Origin: Limnanthes douglasii subsp. nivea
Lineage: Eukaryota > Streptophyta > Magnoliopsida > Brassicales > Limnanthaceae
Direction of reading: 5' to 3'
Length of the DNA: 64,000 nucleotides
Assembly: GCA_036936605.1 (NCBI GenBank)
Contig: JAUPFV010000001.1
Coordinates: 315,472,809-315,536,808 of the forward strand
The notes below the pieces were generated by a model, which saw only the letters and a program-made list of their open reading frames with translations, did not search any database and was not told the DNA's origin. Position 1 is the stretch's first letter. Each line of letters opens with the position of its first letter. This document shows positions 1-9,821 of this stretch, piece by piece. The position numbers were made by a program, and so were the translations under genes.

Positions 1-42
1 ATATCCGAACCATGCCTATCCGGTGAGTCTCCCCTTCGGGAA

Positions 43-1134
43 TCATCCACTCTGATGAAAGTATCCGCTCAGGCAAGAAGACCCCCTATGTTCTCCGTTG
101 GAATTTGATGAGATCAGCGTAGAGATCCCCCTTCCGATCAAGCCCTCGCTTGAGCGAGGCCACCTCCATGTTTCCGCTAAATATGGTAGGACATTCATAG
201 CATGGACAAAAATTCTAACATAACTTTTAAAGGACTCTCGTCCTTGGTAGAGATCCATGATCGAGTCTCGCTACTACTTAAGTTTTTTGTTTCCAACGAT
301 TTTTTCCCCGAATGCTTTCGAAAGACCAGGGAAATCATGGATGGATCCTTTTGGCAGGCTAATGAACCAATCTATCGTGTCGATTTTGAAGGTCATAGAC
401 AGTGCTTGGCACAACATTGTATCATCCGGTTTGAATGTCATCATCATGCTGCCGAATTGTTCAAAGTTCCTTTCCGGATCGCCTGTTCCATCATAGGCCT
501 CCATTCGAAACGGGTCGAATTTCCTTGGCAGTTGAGCCTCGATAACATTTTTGGAGAAGGGCCATTCCTTCAAAATATAAGCCGACAGCCTAGGGCGCAC
601 TTGATTGCAGTGGAGGTCCTCATCCTCTCGTGCTCGCTTAGAAGTGGCAGGGCCGACCTCTTTTCTAGGCTCTATTTCTTAGGATCGGTTCTTGCCCTCG
701 ATCTCTCTCTCTCTCGCCCTCTTGCTTGTTATCACGCTTGGATGGTCACTCCACCTTGTTGTCTTTACTAGCTTCTGAATTGGATTGATAATTTTCTCGA
801 CTCGTTCCCTGACCTTAGTAGTTAGAGCGTGAAGAGTGTCGTTCATTCCTGCCATGCTCGCATGCATGGCTTGTTCCCTGGCATCTCGCTCACATGCCAC
901 TATTAGCTTCTCCTAGTGAAGATGTTGGATTTGTTGCTCCAACTGTTGGAAAGTTGGATTAGCTATTACGTTGGTTTCCGTCGCATCATGAATCGTGGGA
1001 GCATCTACCGGCATGTGAGATGGGATAACAATCTTGTTAACGGCTGCAGGTGGTAACGACTGACTCACTGGCTCTCCTGGCCCGATAGGTGCCACTATCT
1101 CAGCCTCCTGGATAGCAACAGGAACGAGGTACAA
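43..1134 (-). pseudogene. gag: El-G gag fragment
   Basis: Four minus-strand open stretches (1134-913, 900-679, 600-274, 258-43) lie in one reading frame, separated by stop codons, so this is one decayed gag. The part at 600-274 matches the retrotransposon gag core of Tat elements: a PLPRKFDPFRMEAYDGTGDP-like start, then LCQALS and a W-F-x-S-L-P-x-G-S-I region. The N-terminal part is rich in P, A and Q. It is clearly different from the El-A gag, so it is a separate family. Gag forms the virus-like particle that packages element RNA. The fragment is cut by the window edge. Confidence 0.7.
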
Positions 1135-1240
1135 ATTGCCCTATCTAAGTGACGAGTTTCTTATTATCATCCGACTCCCTAGTGCATCACTTGATTCCAA
1201 GATTTCTCTCTCGATTCCTGACCTAGTAACTATCATGGTT
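1135..1240 (-). other. El-G leader between gag and its LTR
   Basis: About 100 bp of non-coding sequence lie between the first gag codons of El-G and the El-A insertion site. On the minus strand this would be the untranslated leader. I could not find a convincing primer binding site beginning with TGG in it. Confidence 0.4.
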
Positions 1241-1245
1241 AAAGT
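1241..1245. repeat. Target-site duplication of El-A, left copy (AAAGT)
   Basis: AAAGT directly precedes the El-A LTR end at 1246 and recurs directly after the other LTR end at 11568-11572. A perfect 5-bp match fits Ty3/gypsy integration and fixes both element ends. Confidence 0.9.
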
Positions 1246-1653
1246 TGGTGTGGATAAGTATCGCCTGAGGGTAGGCTTGTAATTTGATTGGTGTTTTATA
1301 GTAGTATGTGGGTGTTATGTGTTTAGAGTAGAGAGTAGAGAGATAATTAAGCTGGCTGGTAGCAATTAATTCTCATTACCCACACTTAATGCAGGTGGTT
1401 GGGTATTTATACCCTAATGTTTGGGCCCTCATGGGCTTTCGGGTCATGTTTAATGGACCCGGGTCATGTTCAAAGACCCATGAGCTCTAAGAAGGAGAGC
1501 AAGTAGCTTAGTCAAGAAGTTTTTAGGTTTTTTAGTACTTTTGTCATAGTTCGAACAGTCCTATGGCCTGAGTGTTCGAAGTGATCTGTCCGGTCCGGAG
1601 GCCTTGGACCGATTTGTCCTTGTCCGGGGAGCATGCAGAATTCGGACTCATCA
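1246..1653 (-). repeat. El-A 3' LTR
   Basis: This is 408 bp long and nearly identical to 11160-11567. On the element strand it starts TGATGAGTC and ends in CCA. It holds a TATA box inside a short inverted repeat, GGGTATTTATACCC on the plus strand at 1401-1414. The polypurine tract abuts its start. Confidence 0.93.
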
Positions 1654-1670
1654 GGAGCCCCTTTTTTAGG
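1654..1670 (-). other. El-A polypurine tract
   Basis: On the minus strand this reads CCTAAAAAAGGGGCTCC, purine-rich and directly before the 3' LTR, as needed to prime plus-strand DNA synthesis. The same tract precedes the 3' LTRs of El-C and El-D. Confidence 0.85.
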
Positions 1671-1820
1671 TGTTTGTGAAAATACTCTTGTCAAAGACCT
1701 GAAAAACAGTCCGACATTAGGGGTAGTTTTAATCCGGACAGGTCTGTCAATTTGGGCTATATTTTTATCCGGACAGATAAAGCTTCACGAATTCAAAACG
1801 GTTTTTGCCAGAGTTCGTGG

Positions 1821-2000
1821 GACACGTGTCACTCTCTGATTGGTTGCTTCAGCCGTTTTTTCACCTTGAATTTCGAACCCACCTTCTTCGAAAAGCAACC
1901 TCTTAATTAAAGGTGGTGACATCAGCGCCGTCTTTTAATCATTACCAATCTTTTCGAATTCTCCTAGGAATCAACTTCCTTTTTCAGATTTACTATAAAT
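1821..2000 (+). promoter_or_regulatory. Promoter of the El-A antisense gene
   Basis: Upstream of the antisense ATG at 2101 lie GACACGTGTC (1821-1830, a G-box/ABRE-type palindrome), ATTGG (1839-1843, a reversed CCAAT box), TGACATCAGCGCC (1917-1929, bZIP-like) and TATAAATA (1993-2000). The TATA box is about 100 bp before the ATG. G-box, CCAAT box and TATA recur in the same order in El-C, El-D and El-F, and the TGACATCAGCGCC block recurs in C and D. The motif reading is direct; promoter activity is inferred. Confidence 0.7.
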
Positions 2001-2100
2001 ACAAACTTACTTTCTACTGTTTTACCATCTTCTTTAAATTTACTCTGCAAAATCTCTCAAAGCTTTCTCTCTCTAAAGTAAAAACTTAGTTTGATAGTTT

Positions 2101-5058
2101 ATGTTTACAGCGAGGAACGCTCTTGTCAAAGGCGGGTGGCTCAACCTTTCTGAGTTAGAGAAAGCTCAAAAAGTCGAAAGAGAAAGACGGATTGCAGCAG
2201 GGTTACCCTCCTCGCCTGTTGACAGACCAATCACCTCTGCTACTGAGTCAGATCGAGGCTCTTCTTCTTCCAAAGGCACTAAGCCTAGAAAACTATTTTA
2301 AACCAACCTCTCCCCCACAATCTCTAGTTCTTCAGTTTAGGAATCGGAGCCTGTTGTCGAGCCAGGAGTTACTGCCACTAGCCTCAAAAAACCCTCTCCC
2401 TTCATAGCTACGGGATCGGATACGGAGCGCTCTCCTGAGAAGCTAGTCGATAGGAGGAAAGGCCGGTTGGTTAAAGGCCAATGGTCTAAAAACACTCCCT
2501 TTAAGTCGGGGGCAAAAGACAGCAGCACCGGGTCAGAGGTGCCTATTAGAGCCCCCAAGGACAGGCTGTCCGGACCGGAGGGCTCCAATCCAAGCCTTCA
2601 ACAAGAAACTTCTGTTCCAGATACTCTACCGGAGAGCAGAAATCAAAGGGGCAATGAGGCCCATCAGTCCGGAGACAAGGCTGAATCAAATTTGAATCCC
2701 CCCCCCCCCCACAAGAGCTGCTGAAATCCCTTCAAAAATTATGGAGGAAGTGATGGAGGACTCTATTGAAGAGGCCCCATTCGAGTCTGAGCCCTCCGGT
2801 CAGACCAGTAAAGAGATAGTTTCCAAGAAGGACAAGGGCAAAGAGAAATTGTATTTGAGGCATCCGGATCTGCCGGAGAGCCTAGAAGGAAAAGTGGGGC
2901 CTTTTTTTCACAAGGTCAGCGTTAATTACCTCCTCTCCTTACAAAAAATCAACTACGTATTCATCCACACTGCTGAGCTGGGCAGGATGCGTACGAAGTG
3001 GGGCATACCAGACAATGTGAAGATTAGGATTCCTATACACCCGGAGACTCCTATGGATTGCAAGTTAAGTGAAGTGGTCATGTTCACGGAGTTATTCAAC
3101 TGGGGGCTCAGGTTCCCACTAGACCCAGAGATTGTCAGATACTTCCATCTGATAAAACTCTGTCCGAGCCAACTGAGCCCTAACGCTTGGTACACCCTCA
3201 TGTCTTGCATCATGGCATCAAGGCTGTCCGGGATCCCTCTGCCAATGGAGGAGTTTGCTGCAGTGGCCAGCCTTTGTAGAAACCACCACATCCCCTTTTA
3301 CCACTTTAACATGGGGGATGATTTCAAGGCGGTGGATGATTTGCTGGAGACAGAGAGGAATTGGAGGACCCAATTCCTGTTTGTCAGTGGTGCCTGGGAA
3401 AACGGCAAGAAGATCAAATCCGGAGAGAACCCAAGCCTCCTCAGAAGCAGGTGGAGGAGTGATTGTAAGTCTTCTACTTTATTCTTTTGTTTCTCTTCTC
3501 TTTTTTTTCTTAAAAGTAGTTCGAACTAATGGGTCTCACTTTTGCCTTGGTAGTGCTACCCAAGGAGTTCAGTGACTATCAGAAAACCGGGCAGGCTACT
3601 TGTGGAAAGATTAATGCCTGGGCTGCTGAGAAATGGGGGAATCGATTCCACGCTGCTTTCACCAGTGACAACTTGGCAAGGTCTCACTTGTGGAACACCA
3701 CAGGTCGGAGAGACTTGACTTGGGAGGAGCTCACCACCCAGTCTCCTCCGGACGTTGTGCTTAAGAGGACCTATGAAACAGATGGGACACTCTTCCTGCC
3801 AGGCCGGGCCAAATCCCCGAGCAAGATGAAAGGCAAGAAGAAGAAGGGCAAAAAGGTGGTGGGTGATGCTAACCCTCCTGATGCAGAGAAGGATGCTCCA
3901 ACAGATCCGGAGGGGCCAGCCTAGAGCCAAATTGATGCTGCTCTCCTGGAAGTGGTGGAGCAAGACACTGAGAAACAAGAAGCGAACCTCCCAAAACCTC
4001 CAAGGGCTTCCAAGAGGAATCGTAAACAAGGAAGCGAAGGCACAGACCGGGAAGCCAAGAAGAAGAAAACTTCTAAGGGAGAAGAGCTTTCTCTCCGGGC
4101 TCCGGAGCCTTCTTCCTAAGCTGATCCTGCTGACCCAACGCATGCCGAGGAGATTCCGAGTGACTTTCATACCGATGAGGTTGAGGGGGGAGATATCAAC
4201 ATCGATGGAGTAGACATCACCGGTCTTGGTGAGCTTGGTGAATACTTCCTCAATCTTCCCAGCGATGACTTTGTCGGGCCTTACCTTCCTCCAAGCACCT
4301 CTAACACGGTCACTTTTAATGGTAAGACTTTTAGCGTTTCTAGTGAAAGGGATCCCATAGCTCACTCTTTGTTGAGCAACGTTCAGCCTGTACTTGTGTT
4401 GGAGAAACAAGTCCGAAACCAGGGTGATATCATCAAAGATCTCAAGTCTGACAAAGAGAGGCTGTCCGGTGACCTTCGCACTGCCACTTCCAATGCTGAC
4501 GTTTTAAAGGAGGAAACCGAGGAGTTAAAGAGAAAGCAAGAGGCAAGTACCACAAAAGTCTCCTCTTTAGAGGACACCATTAGAGATCTCCGGGAGAAGC
4601 TGTCCGGTCTGGAAAAAGACCTTAACACCTCAAAGGGAGAATCCAAAGCCAAGGATCAAATCATCACCAACCTGACCAGTGACAAAATCGCTCTTGAGAA
4701 TACAGTGTCTAAGGCTGCTGAGGAGAAAACCACTTTGCTACAGGAGGAGGAGGCCAAGATCAATGCTTATGCTACCAGAATGATCGACAGCCAGGAGGAA
4801 ATGTACGCCAAGGTGAGGTCTGACATGGTTCTACTCTTCCACGAGAAGTTTCCGAAGAGGAACATAGGGGACTTATGGCTTCATGTTGAGCCTGAAGACC
4901 TCCCGTATCATACGATGGCCGAAGGCGACCGGTATGGCTACTCTAGTGATTCCTCAGATGACGAAGAACACACCGGGGAGAAAATTGGCGAAGAGAAAGA
5001 CGATCCTAAAGGAAAGAAGGTAGATGAAGGTGAGCCATCTTCAAAGGCTCAACCTTAA
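2101..5058 (+). pseudogene. El-A antisense gene (Transposase_28-like domain plus coiled coil), broken
   Basis: The gene runs opposite to gag-pol, between integrase and the 3' LTR. The N-terminal segment (MFTARNALVKGGWLNLSELE) is followed by a low-complexity S/P/K-rich stretch. A conserved globular domain at 2870-3420 follows, with W-G-L-R-F-P-L-D-P-E and L-S-P-N-A-W signatures, resembling the Pfam 'putative gypsy type transposon' family. After an 89-bp intron (3465-3553, GT...AG, reading frame kept across it) come a K-rich linker, a long coiled coil (about 4380-4800) and an acidic tail ending at 5058. Damage consists of stops at 2299, about 2338, 3922 and about 4117, and a frameshift at a C run (about 2699-2710). 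The protein's role is unknown. Confidence 0.8.
3465..3553 (+). other. Intron of the El-A antisense gene
   Basis: The donor is GATT/GTAAGT and the acceptor TTGGTAG/TGCT, with a pyrimidine-rich tract between. Joining the flanks keeps the reading frame through the D-L-L-P-K-E-F region. The other elements have an intron at the same codon with different intron sequence. Confidence 0.8.
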
Positions 5059-5095
5059 CTTATGATTTACTTTGTTTACTTTTTATTCAGACTAA

Positions 5096-5203
5096 AGTCC
5101 TTGGAAGGCCAAGGCATTCTTTTTTGTAATTGTGTCCGGTGTCTGACTGGATAGGTTTTTTGTTCTACTCTGACCATTCAAAAGTCCTTGGAAGGCCAAG
5201 GCA
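5096..5203. other. Paired hairpin motifs between El-A integrase and antisense gene
   Basis: Two copies of AGTCCTTGGAAGGCCAAGGC, at 5096-5116 and 5184-5203, each form a CCTTGG/CCAAGG stem with a 4-base loop. They lie just after the antisense stop codon, so they would be in its 3' UTR and close to the gag-pol 3' end. El-C and El-D each have the same pair at a similar spacing. Confidence 0.75.
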
Positions 5204-5389
5204 CTTTAAGTTATTTCAATGAATGTTTCTGTTTTGCACAAATCTCATCTTCTTTCATTGTTTGTTCCAATTTCGATGGCTAGAGTTTAAATACCCTTTA
5301 GTTATTTCAATCCGGATAGTGTGACAAAGAACAAAATTTAAAACACTTGGAATTTTTTTAAGAAGGCATCGAATTTCATTCAAAAGCCA

Positions 5390-5411
5390 GGACACCTCAT
5401 TAAAACCTCCC
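5390..5411 (-). other. Conserved GAGGTTTTAATGAGGTGTCC block after El-A integrase
   Basis: On the minus strand this block follows the integrase stop by about 80 bp. Close variants sit at the same place in all six elements that keep an integrase. Its function is not known. Confidence 0.7.
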
Positions 5412-5487
5412 CGTGCCACCACGGAAGAAAGAGTATGCCCCCAAATATTTACGTGGATGTTTAAACAAGTAAATATTTACACAAATG

Positions 5488-6560
5488 CTATTCCAAGTAC
5501 ATCCGGAGATGCTCGATATTCCAAGGATGAGTCAAAACTCTTCCATCTTTTTCTTCCAACCAATATGTTCCAGGTTTAATTCTCTCAACAACCATATACG
5601 GACCCTCCCAAGTTGGGGCCAGCTTTCCGAACAGCTTTTCTTTAGTGTGTAAGAAGACCTTCCTCAATACCTTGTCTCCCGGTTGGAAATCTCTTCTTCT
5701 AACTTTGGAAGCAAACCTGCTTCTCATCAAGCCCTGATAGTGTGCAACTCTAAGGTGAGCTTTAACTCGTCTTTCTTCTATCAAATCAAGTTGACCTCTG
5801 ATTGCCACCTCGTTAGCATGTTCGGAGAAGTTGTGAACACGAAATGATGGGAGAGTTGCTTCTATGGGAGCTACTGCATCCATCCCATAGACCAAAGCAA
5901 AGGGTGACTCTTGTGTTGCAGCCCTAGGTGTTGTCCGGTAGGCCCACAAGACCTCTTGTAGATAACTAGGCCACTTCCCAGCAGCCCCTTCCAAATTCTT
6001 TTTTAAACCGGACAGTATAGTCCTATTAGCCACTTCAACTTGCCCATTTGCTTGTGGGTGGAAAGGTGAAGAAAAACAATGTTGTATACCCCTTGAGGCA
6101 TAGAAACTTTCCATTTCCCTATTGTCGAACTGTGGCCCATTGTCTGTTGTTATCTTTTGTGGGACACCAAATCTGCAACAGATGTTGGATAGAATGAATT
6201 TTATAACAGCTTTTGATGTTCTTCCTGCTAGAGGGGTTGCTTCAATCCACTTTGAAAAGTAGTCTATGGCCACAATTATAGTTTTGCGTCCTCCGGACGC
6301 CACAGGGAGAGGCCCTACTAAATCCAACCCCCATCGAGCAAAAGGAATAGGCTCAGAAATTGACTCTAAAGGAATGTCTGGGACATGAATTCATTGCTGT
6401 ACCTCTGACATGGGTCACACCTTCTTACCAATTCCTTAGCATCTTTCATGATAGATGGCCAATAGTAACCGGACAGTAAAACTATTCTTGTTAAAGCTCT
6501 GAACCCACAATGGGATGATCCCTCACCATCATGAAATTCGGAGAGGACTACTTGAGACTC
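5488..6560 (-). pseudogene. int: El-A integrase
   Basis: The zinc-binding H-H-C-C part lies at about 6560-6400: H in SEFHDGEG, H in SSHCGF, then C-D-P-C. The catalytic core follows, with the first Asp in AIDYFSKW, the second in TDNGPQF (6133-6144) and the Glu in NGQVEVAN (about 6034). A C-terminal GPY-type segment (WEGPYMVVE) ends at the stop at 5488. Integrase inserts the cDNA copy into host DNA. A one-base deletion near 6390 separates the zinc domain from the core, compared with El-D. No chromodomain is present. Confidence 0.9.
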
Positions 6561-6779
6561 TTCATCCCCCAAACAGCGCAGGAGAGGTTTACTATAAGAC
6601 TTTTTATACAACACTTCTCTCAATATGATGAAACCACGAGCCTTGTGTTTCAATGTTCTAGCTAGTGACTTATCCGGAGGCAAAACACCATCGGAGAGAT
6701 ATTGCAGGAGAGGAAACCTCCAGTCTTGAGGTCGTTTCTCTTGTACTTCAAAAATTTCCTCTTCTTTACCCTTTCTAAG

Positions 6780-7280
6780 TTGAATAGAGGGGCTTTCCAG
6801 CACATGGATCCATGGATATGACTCCGTATATGCTATGGTTGCTAATGAGTCTGCTAGCTCATTTTCTGCCCGGGGAATGTGCTCATAAACAACACTTTTA
6901 AACTTGAGTGCTTCATTCTTAAGGAGGAGTAAATATTTCACAAGCTGCTCCTTCTTAGCCTCAGATTGGCCTTGGGCATGGTGGATAAGAAGTTGGGAGT
7001 CACTTAGTAGCTTGACCCTCTTAGCCCGACAAATGTAGGCTAACTTTAAACCAGCTATAGCTGCTTCGTATTCGGACTCATTATTAGATGCCCTGAAAGC
7101 AAAACAAATAGCCTGGTACATTTTGTCTCCATATGGGGAAGTTAAACACACCCCTACACCACATCCCATAGTGCTAGATCCACCATCTGTTCAGACGACC
7201 CATACCTTTTTATCTTTTATATCAGTAGTTTGCTCCGAATCCCTGTCGGAGTGGAATTCAACCAAAAAGTCTGCCACAGC
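6780..7280 (-). pseudogene. El-A second (archaeal-like) RNase H
   Basis: This follows the gypsy RNase H and is in frame with it. It shows a TDGGSSTMGCG start, then ESEYEAAIAGL, SDSQLL and ENELADSLA, the D-E-D-D pattern of RNase HI. A second RNase H of this kind is a known hallmark of the plant Tat lineage. Two stop codons at its start (near 7190 and 7280) break the frame. Confidence 0.85.
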
Positions 7281-8678
7281 TTAGGCCTTGACTGCTGTTC
7301 GGGGAGCAAAGTCTATGTCGAAGTCCCCCAATTCTACTGACCACTTAGTCATCCTGCTTGAAATTTCTGCCTTTTGGAGGACATTCTTCGGGGGAAAAGA
7401 AGTCCGGACGATGATGGGATGAGCCTGGAAATAAGGCCTCATCTTCCTGGCAGCTATCACCAGGGCCAATGCTAACTTTTCAAGTTTCAAGTAACGCCTT
7501 TCTGCATCTATCAAACTTTTGCTGATGTAGTACACTGGATGGGGATGTCCATCGACCTCCCTTACCAACACAGCACTAATGGCACAACTTGAAACTGCCA
7601 AATATACGAAGAGTGTCTCCCCATCAACTGGCTTAAACAAAGTTTTAAGGGAGGACATGTGCTTTTTTATCTCATTGAAAGCCTCATCACACTGTGGAGT
7701 CCAATCGAATCCCTTTGCACCCTTTAAGGTTTGAAAGAAAGGGGCACACCTGTCCGAAGACCTTGAGATAAATCTGTTTAAGGCAGCTAATCTCCCCGTT
7801 AACCGCTGTACTTCTTTAATGTTTCGAGGAGGATCCATTTGAAATAGGGCATTAAGCTGGTCCGGGTCGGGTTGTATTCCATGCTCACTTATAATATAGC
7901 CCAGAAACTTCCCGGACTGCACCCCGAACACACACTTTTCTGGGTTTAATTTCAAATTCACTTTTACCAAGTTGGCAAAAGTTTCTTGGAGATCGGACAA
8001 GTGCAACTGCACATCCACACTTTTCACCATCATGTCATCAATGTACACTTCCATATTTCTTCCAATCTGATCAGCAAATGCCTTGTTGACTAATCTCTGG
8101 TAAGTAGCCCCAGCATTTTTCAAACAAAAGGGCATTACCTTGTAGCAATGAAGACCTCTGTCAGTGAAAAATGTGGTATGCTCTTGATCCTTCAGATCTA
8201 CTTGAATCTGATTGTATCCGGAGAAGGCATCCATTAAGGAAAGTAGCTTGTTCCCAGAGGTGGAGTCTACTAACTGATCAATCCGGGGTACCGGATACAA
8301 ATATTTTGGGCAAGCTCTATTGAGATTTGTGAAGTCAATGCACATGCGCCACTTGCCATTTTTCTTTTTTACCAGAACCGGATTGGCAGTCCACAAAGGA
8401 TACTGAGACTCCTTGATGTGCCCCATCTTTGTGAGCCTGCCAACCTCTTGCACAATGACATCAGCCTTCTCCTTAGAAAAATCTCTTCTCTTTTGAACCA
8501 CTGGTGCTACGTCTCTCCGGACGGATAAGTGATGTGATATCACTTCTGCTGGAACCCCAGTAACATCAGCATTGCACCAAGCAAAAACGTGCTGATGGTT
8601 CTTTAAAAACTTTAACATTTCATTTTTCAAAACGGGTGACATCTTAGACCCTATCCTGACACTTTTTCCTTCTTCCAA
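7281..8678 (-). pseudogene. El-A reverse transcriptase and gypsy RNase H
   Basis: The RT signatures are KWRMCIDF, PVPRIDQL, LMDAFSGYNQ, MPFCLKNAGATYQRL and the catalytic YIDD (8033-8044). The thumb and a gypsy-type RNase H (YLAVSSCAISAVL, RYLKLEKLALAL) complete the segment, which ends at 7281. RT copies element RNA into DNA and RNase H removes the RNA. It lies in the same frame as gag. The usual gypsy FGL motif is FCL here, probably a mutation. Confidence 0.92.
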
Positions 8679-8873
8679 ACAGTGCGTTTCTACCTCTTCG
8701 ACCGGTATTAATACTCTAGGGGTCTCTCTGGGGTCATCAATTTCACCCTCACCCCCAGAAAGGCCCTCAAATTGCTATTGTTCGTTAATACGGACTGCCC
8801 CCAGCGTTCGAGGAGCCAGGGCGGTAGCATAACATTCTCTTGCAATCTTTTGGCTGCTCCGGACGACTCCAAC

Positions 8874-9818
8874 CTATCCCTGAACAGCATATTTTAAGTA
8901 CTGGTGGACTGTTGAAGCCACTGCATGCATCCTAGAGAGCCAAGATCTCCCTAGAATAGCATTATAGCAAGTGGGACAATCCACCACAATAAAGAGTATT
9001 CTAACCATTTTCTTGAAAGGGCCCTTGTCCAATAGAACTTCTTCTTCGAACTCACCGATCACATCTGCTGAGCTGCCTGTAAAGCCCACAATTGATCTGT
9101 CCGAACTCTGAATTACAGCTGGATTTTTCATTCTCTTGTATGTAGCTAGGAAAAGAATATTGGTTGAGCTTCCAGTATCCACCAAAATTCGTCTTATGTC
9201 GTTGCCCCCAATAGATGCTCCTATAACAACAACATCCTCATGAGGGCCAGCAATATCTCTTAAATCATCTTCATCAAAAACAATGAAGGGGAATGAATTT
9301 TGTGACTGATAGGAAGTCATGCCTCCTTCTAGCTGGGAGGCTAAAGTATGAATGTGCCTCTTCCTCGAAGAAGCAGTAGGAGCTGTCATAGTGTCCCCTC
9401 TGAAAATTGTAAGTGACTCAAAAAACTTAATGAGTCCGGAGACCGACCTAGAACATTCCTCAATTGTACCCACTCTGTTTCGAGTTGGATCAGGATCCAA
9501 GTACTCAGATTCCACATCAAACCTCTCAATTATAACAATGGCTCCCTCCGGAGCAACATTACTTGGACCAACCCGGTGAGTGTTGTCAGGTCTATTGCCT
9601 CCTCTTCTTTTGACGTAAGCCCCCGACTTTCCCCTCTCAATCAAGTTCTGAACTTCCTGTTTCAACGCTATGCAGTCATCAATGGTATGACCAATATCAT
9701 TGTGATATTGGCAAAAAGAGTTATTGTGATGCTCTCTGGGAGACTGCAATGTGGGTGGTCTCCGATAATGCACCTCGTCCTTTGTTTTATAAAAAATGGT
9801 GGCCACACTTTCTTTCAA
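8874..9818 (-). pseudogene. El-A gag C-terminus (zinc knuckle) and aspartic protease
   Basis: The segment begins with a knuckle-like C-Q-Y-H-N-D-I-G-H-T-I-D-D-C (C-x2-H-x5-H-x4-C), typical of Tat-type gag. The retropepsin-type protease follows, with active site DTGSS (9165-9179) and the later ILGRSWL segment. It is in frame with the gag upstream and the RT downstream, indicating a single polyprotein. A stop at 9819 separates it from the gag core. Confidence 0.88.
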
Positions 9819-9821
9819 TTA

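Noticed and set aside
3556..4410. 284-codon minus-strand ORF
   Set aside because: It lies opposite exon 2 of the El-A antisense gene, has no domain, and is a shadow of that gene.
2101..5058. Antisense gene as a captured host gene or a DNA transposase
   Set aside because: No catalytic triad or terminal inverted repeats are visible, and the same gene lies at the same place in all elements. It is an accessory element gene; the Pfam name does not show transposase activity.
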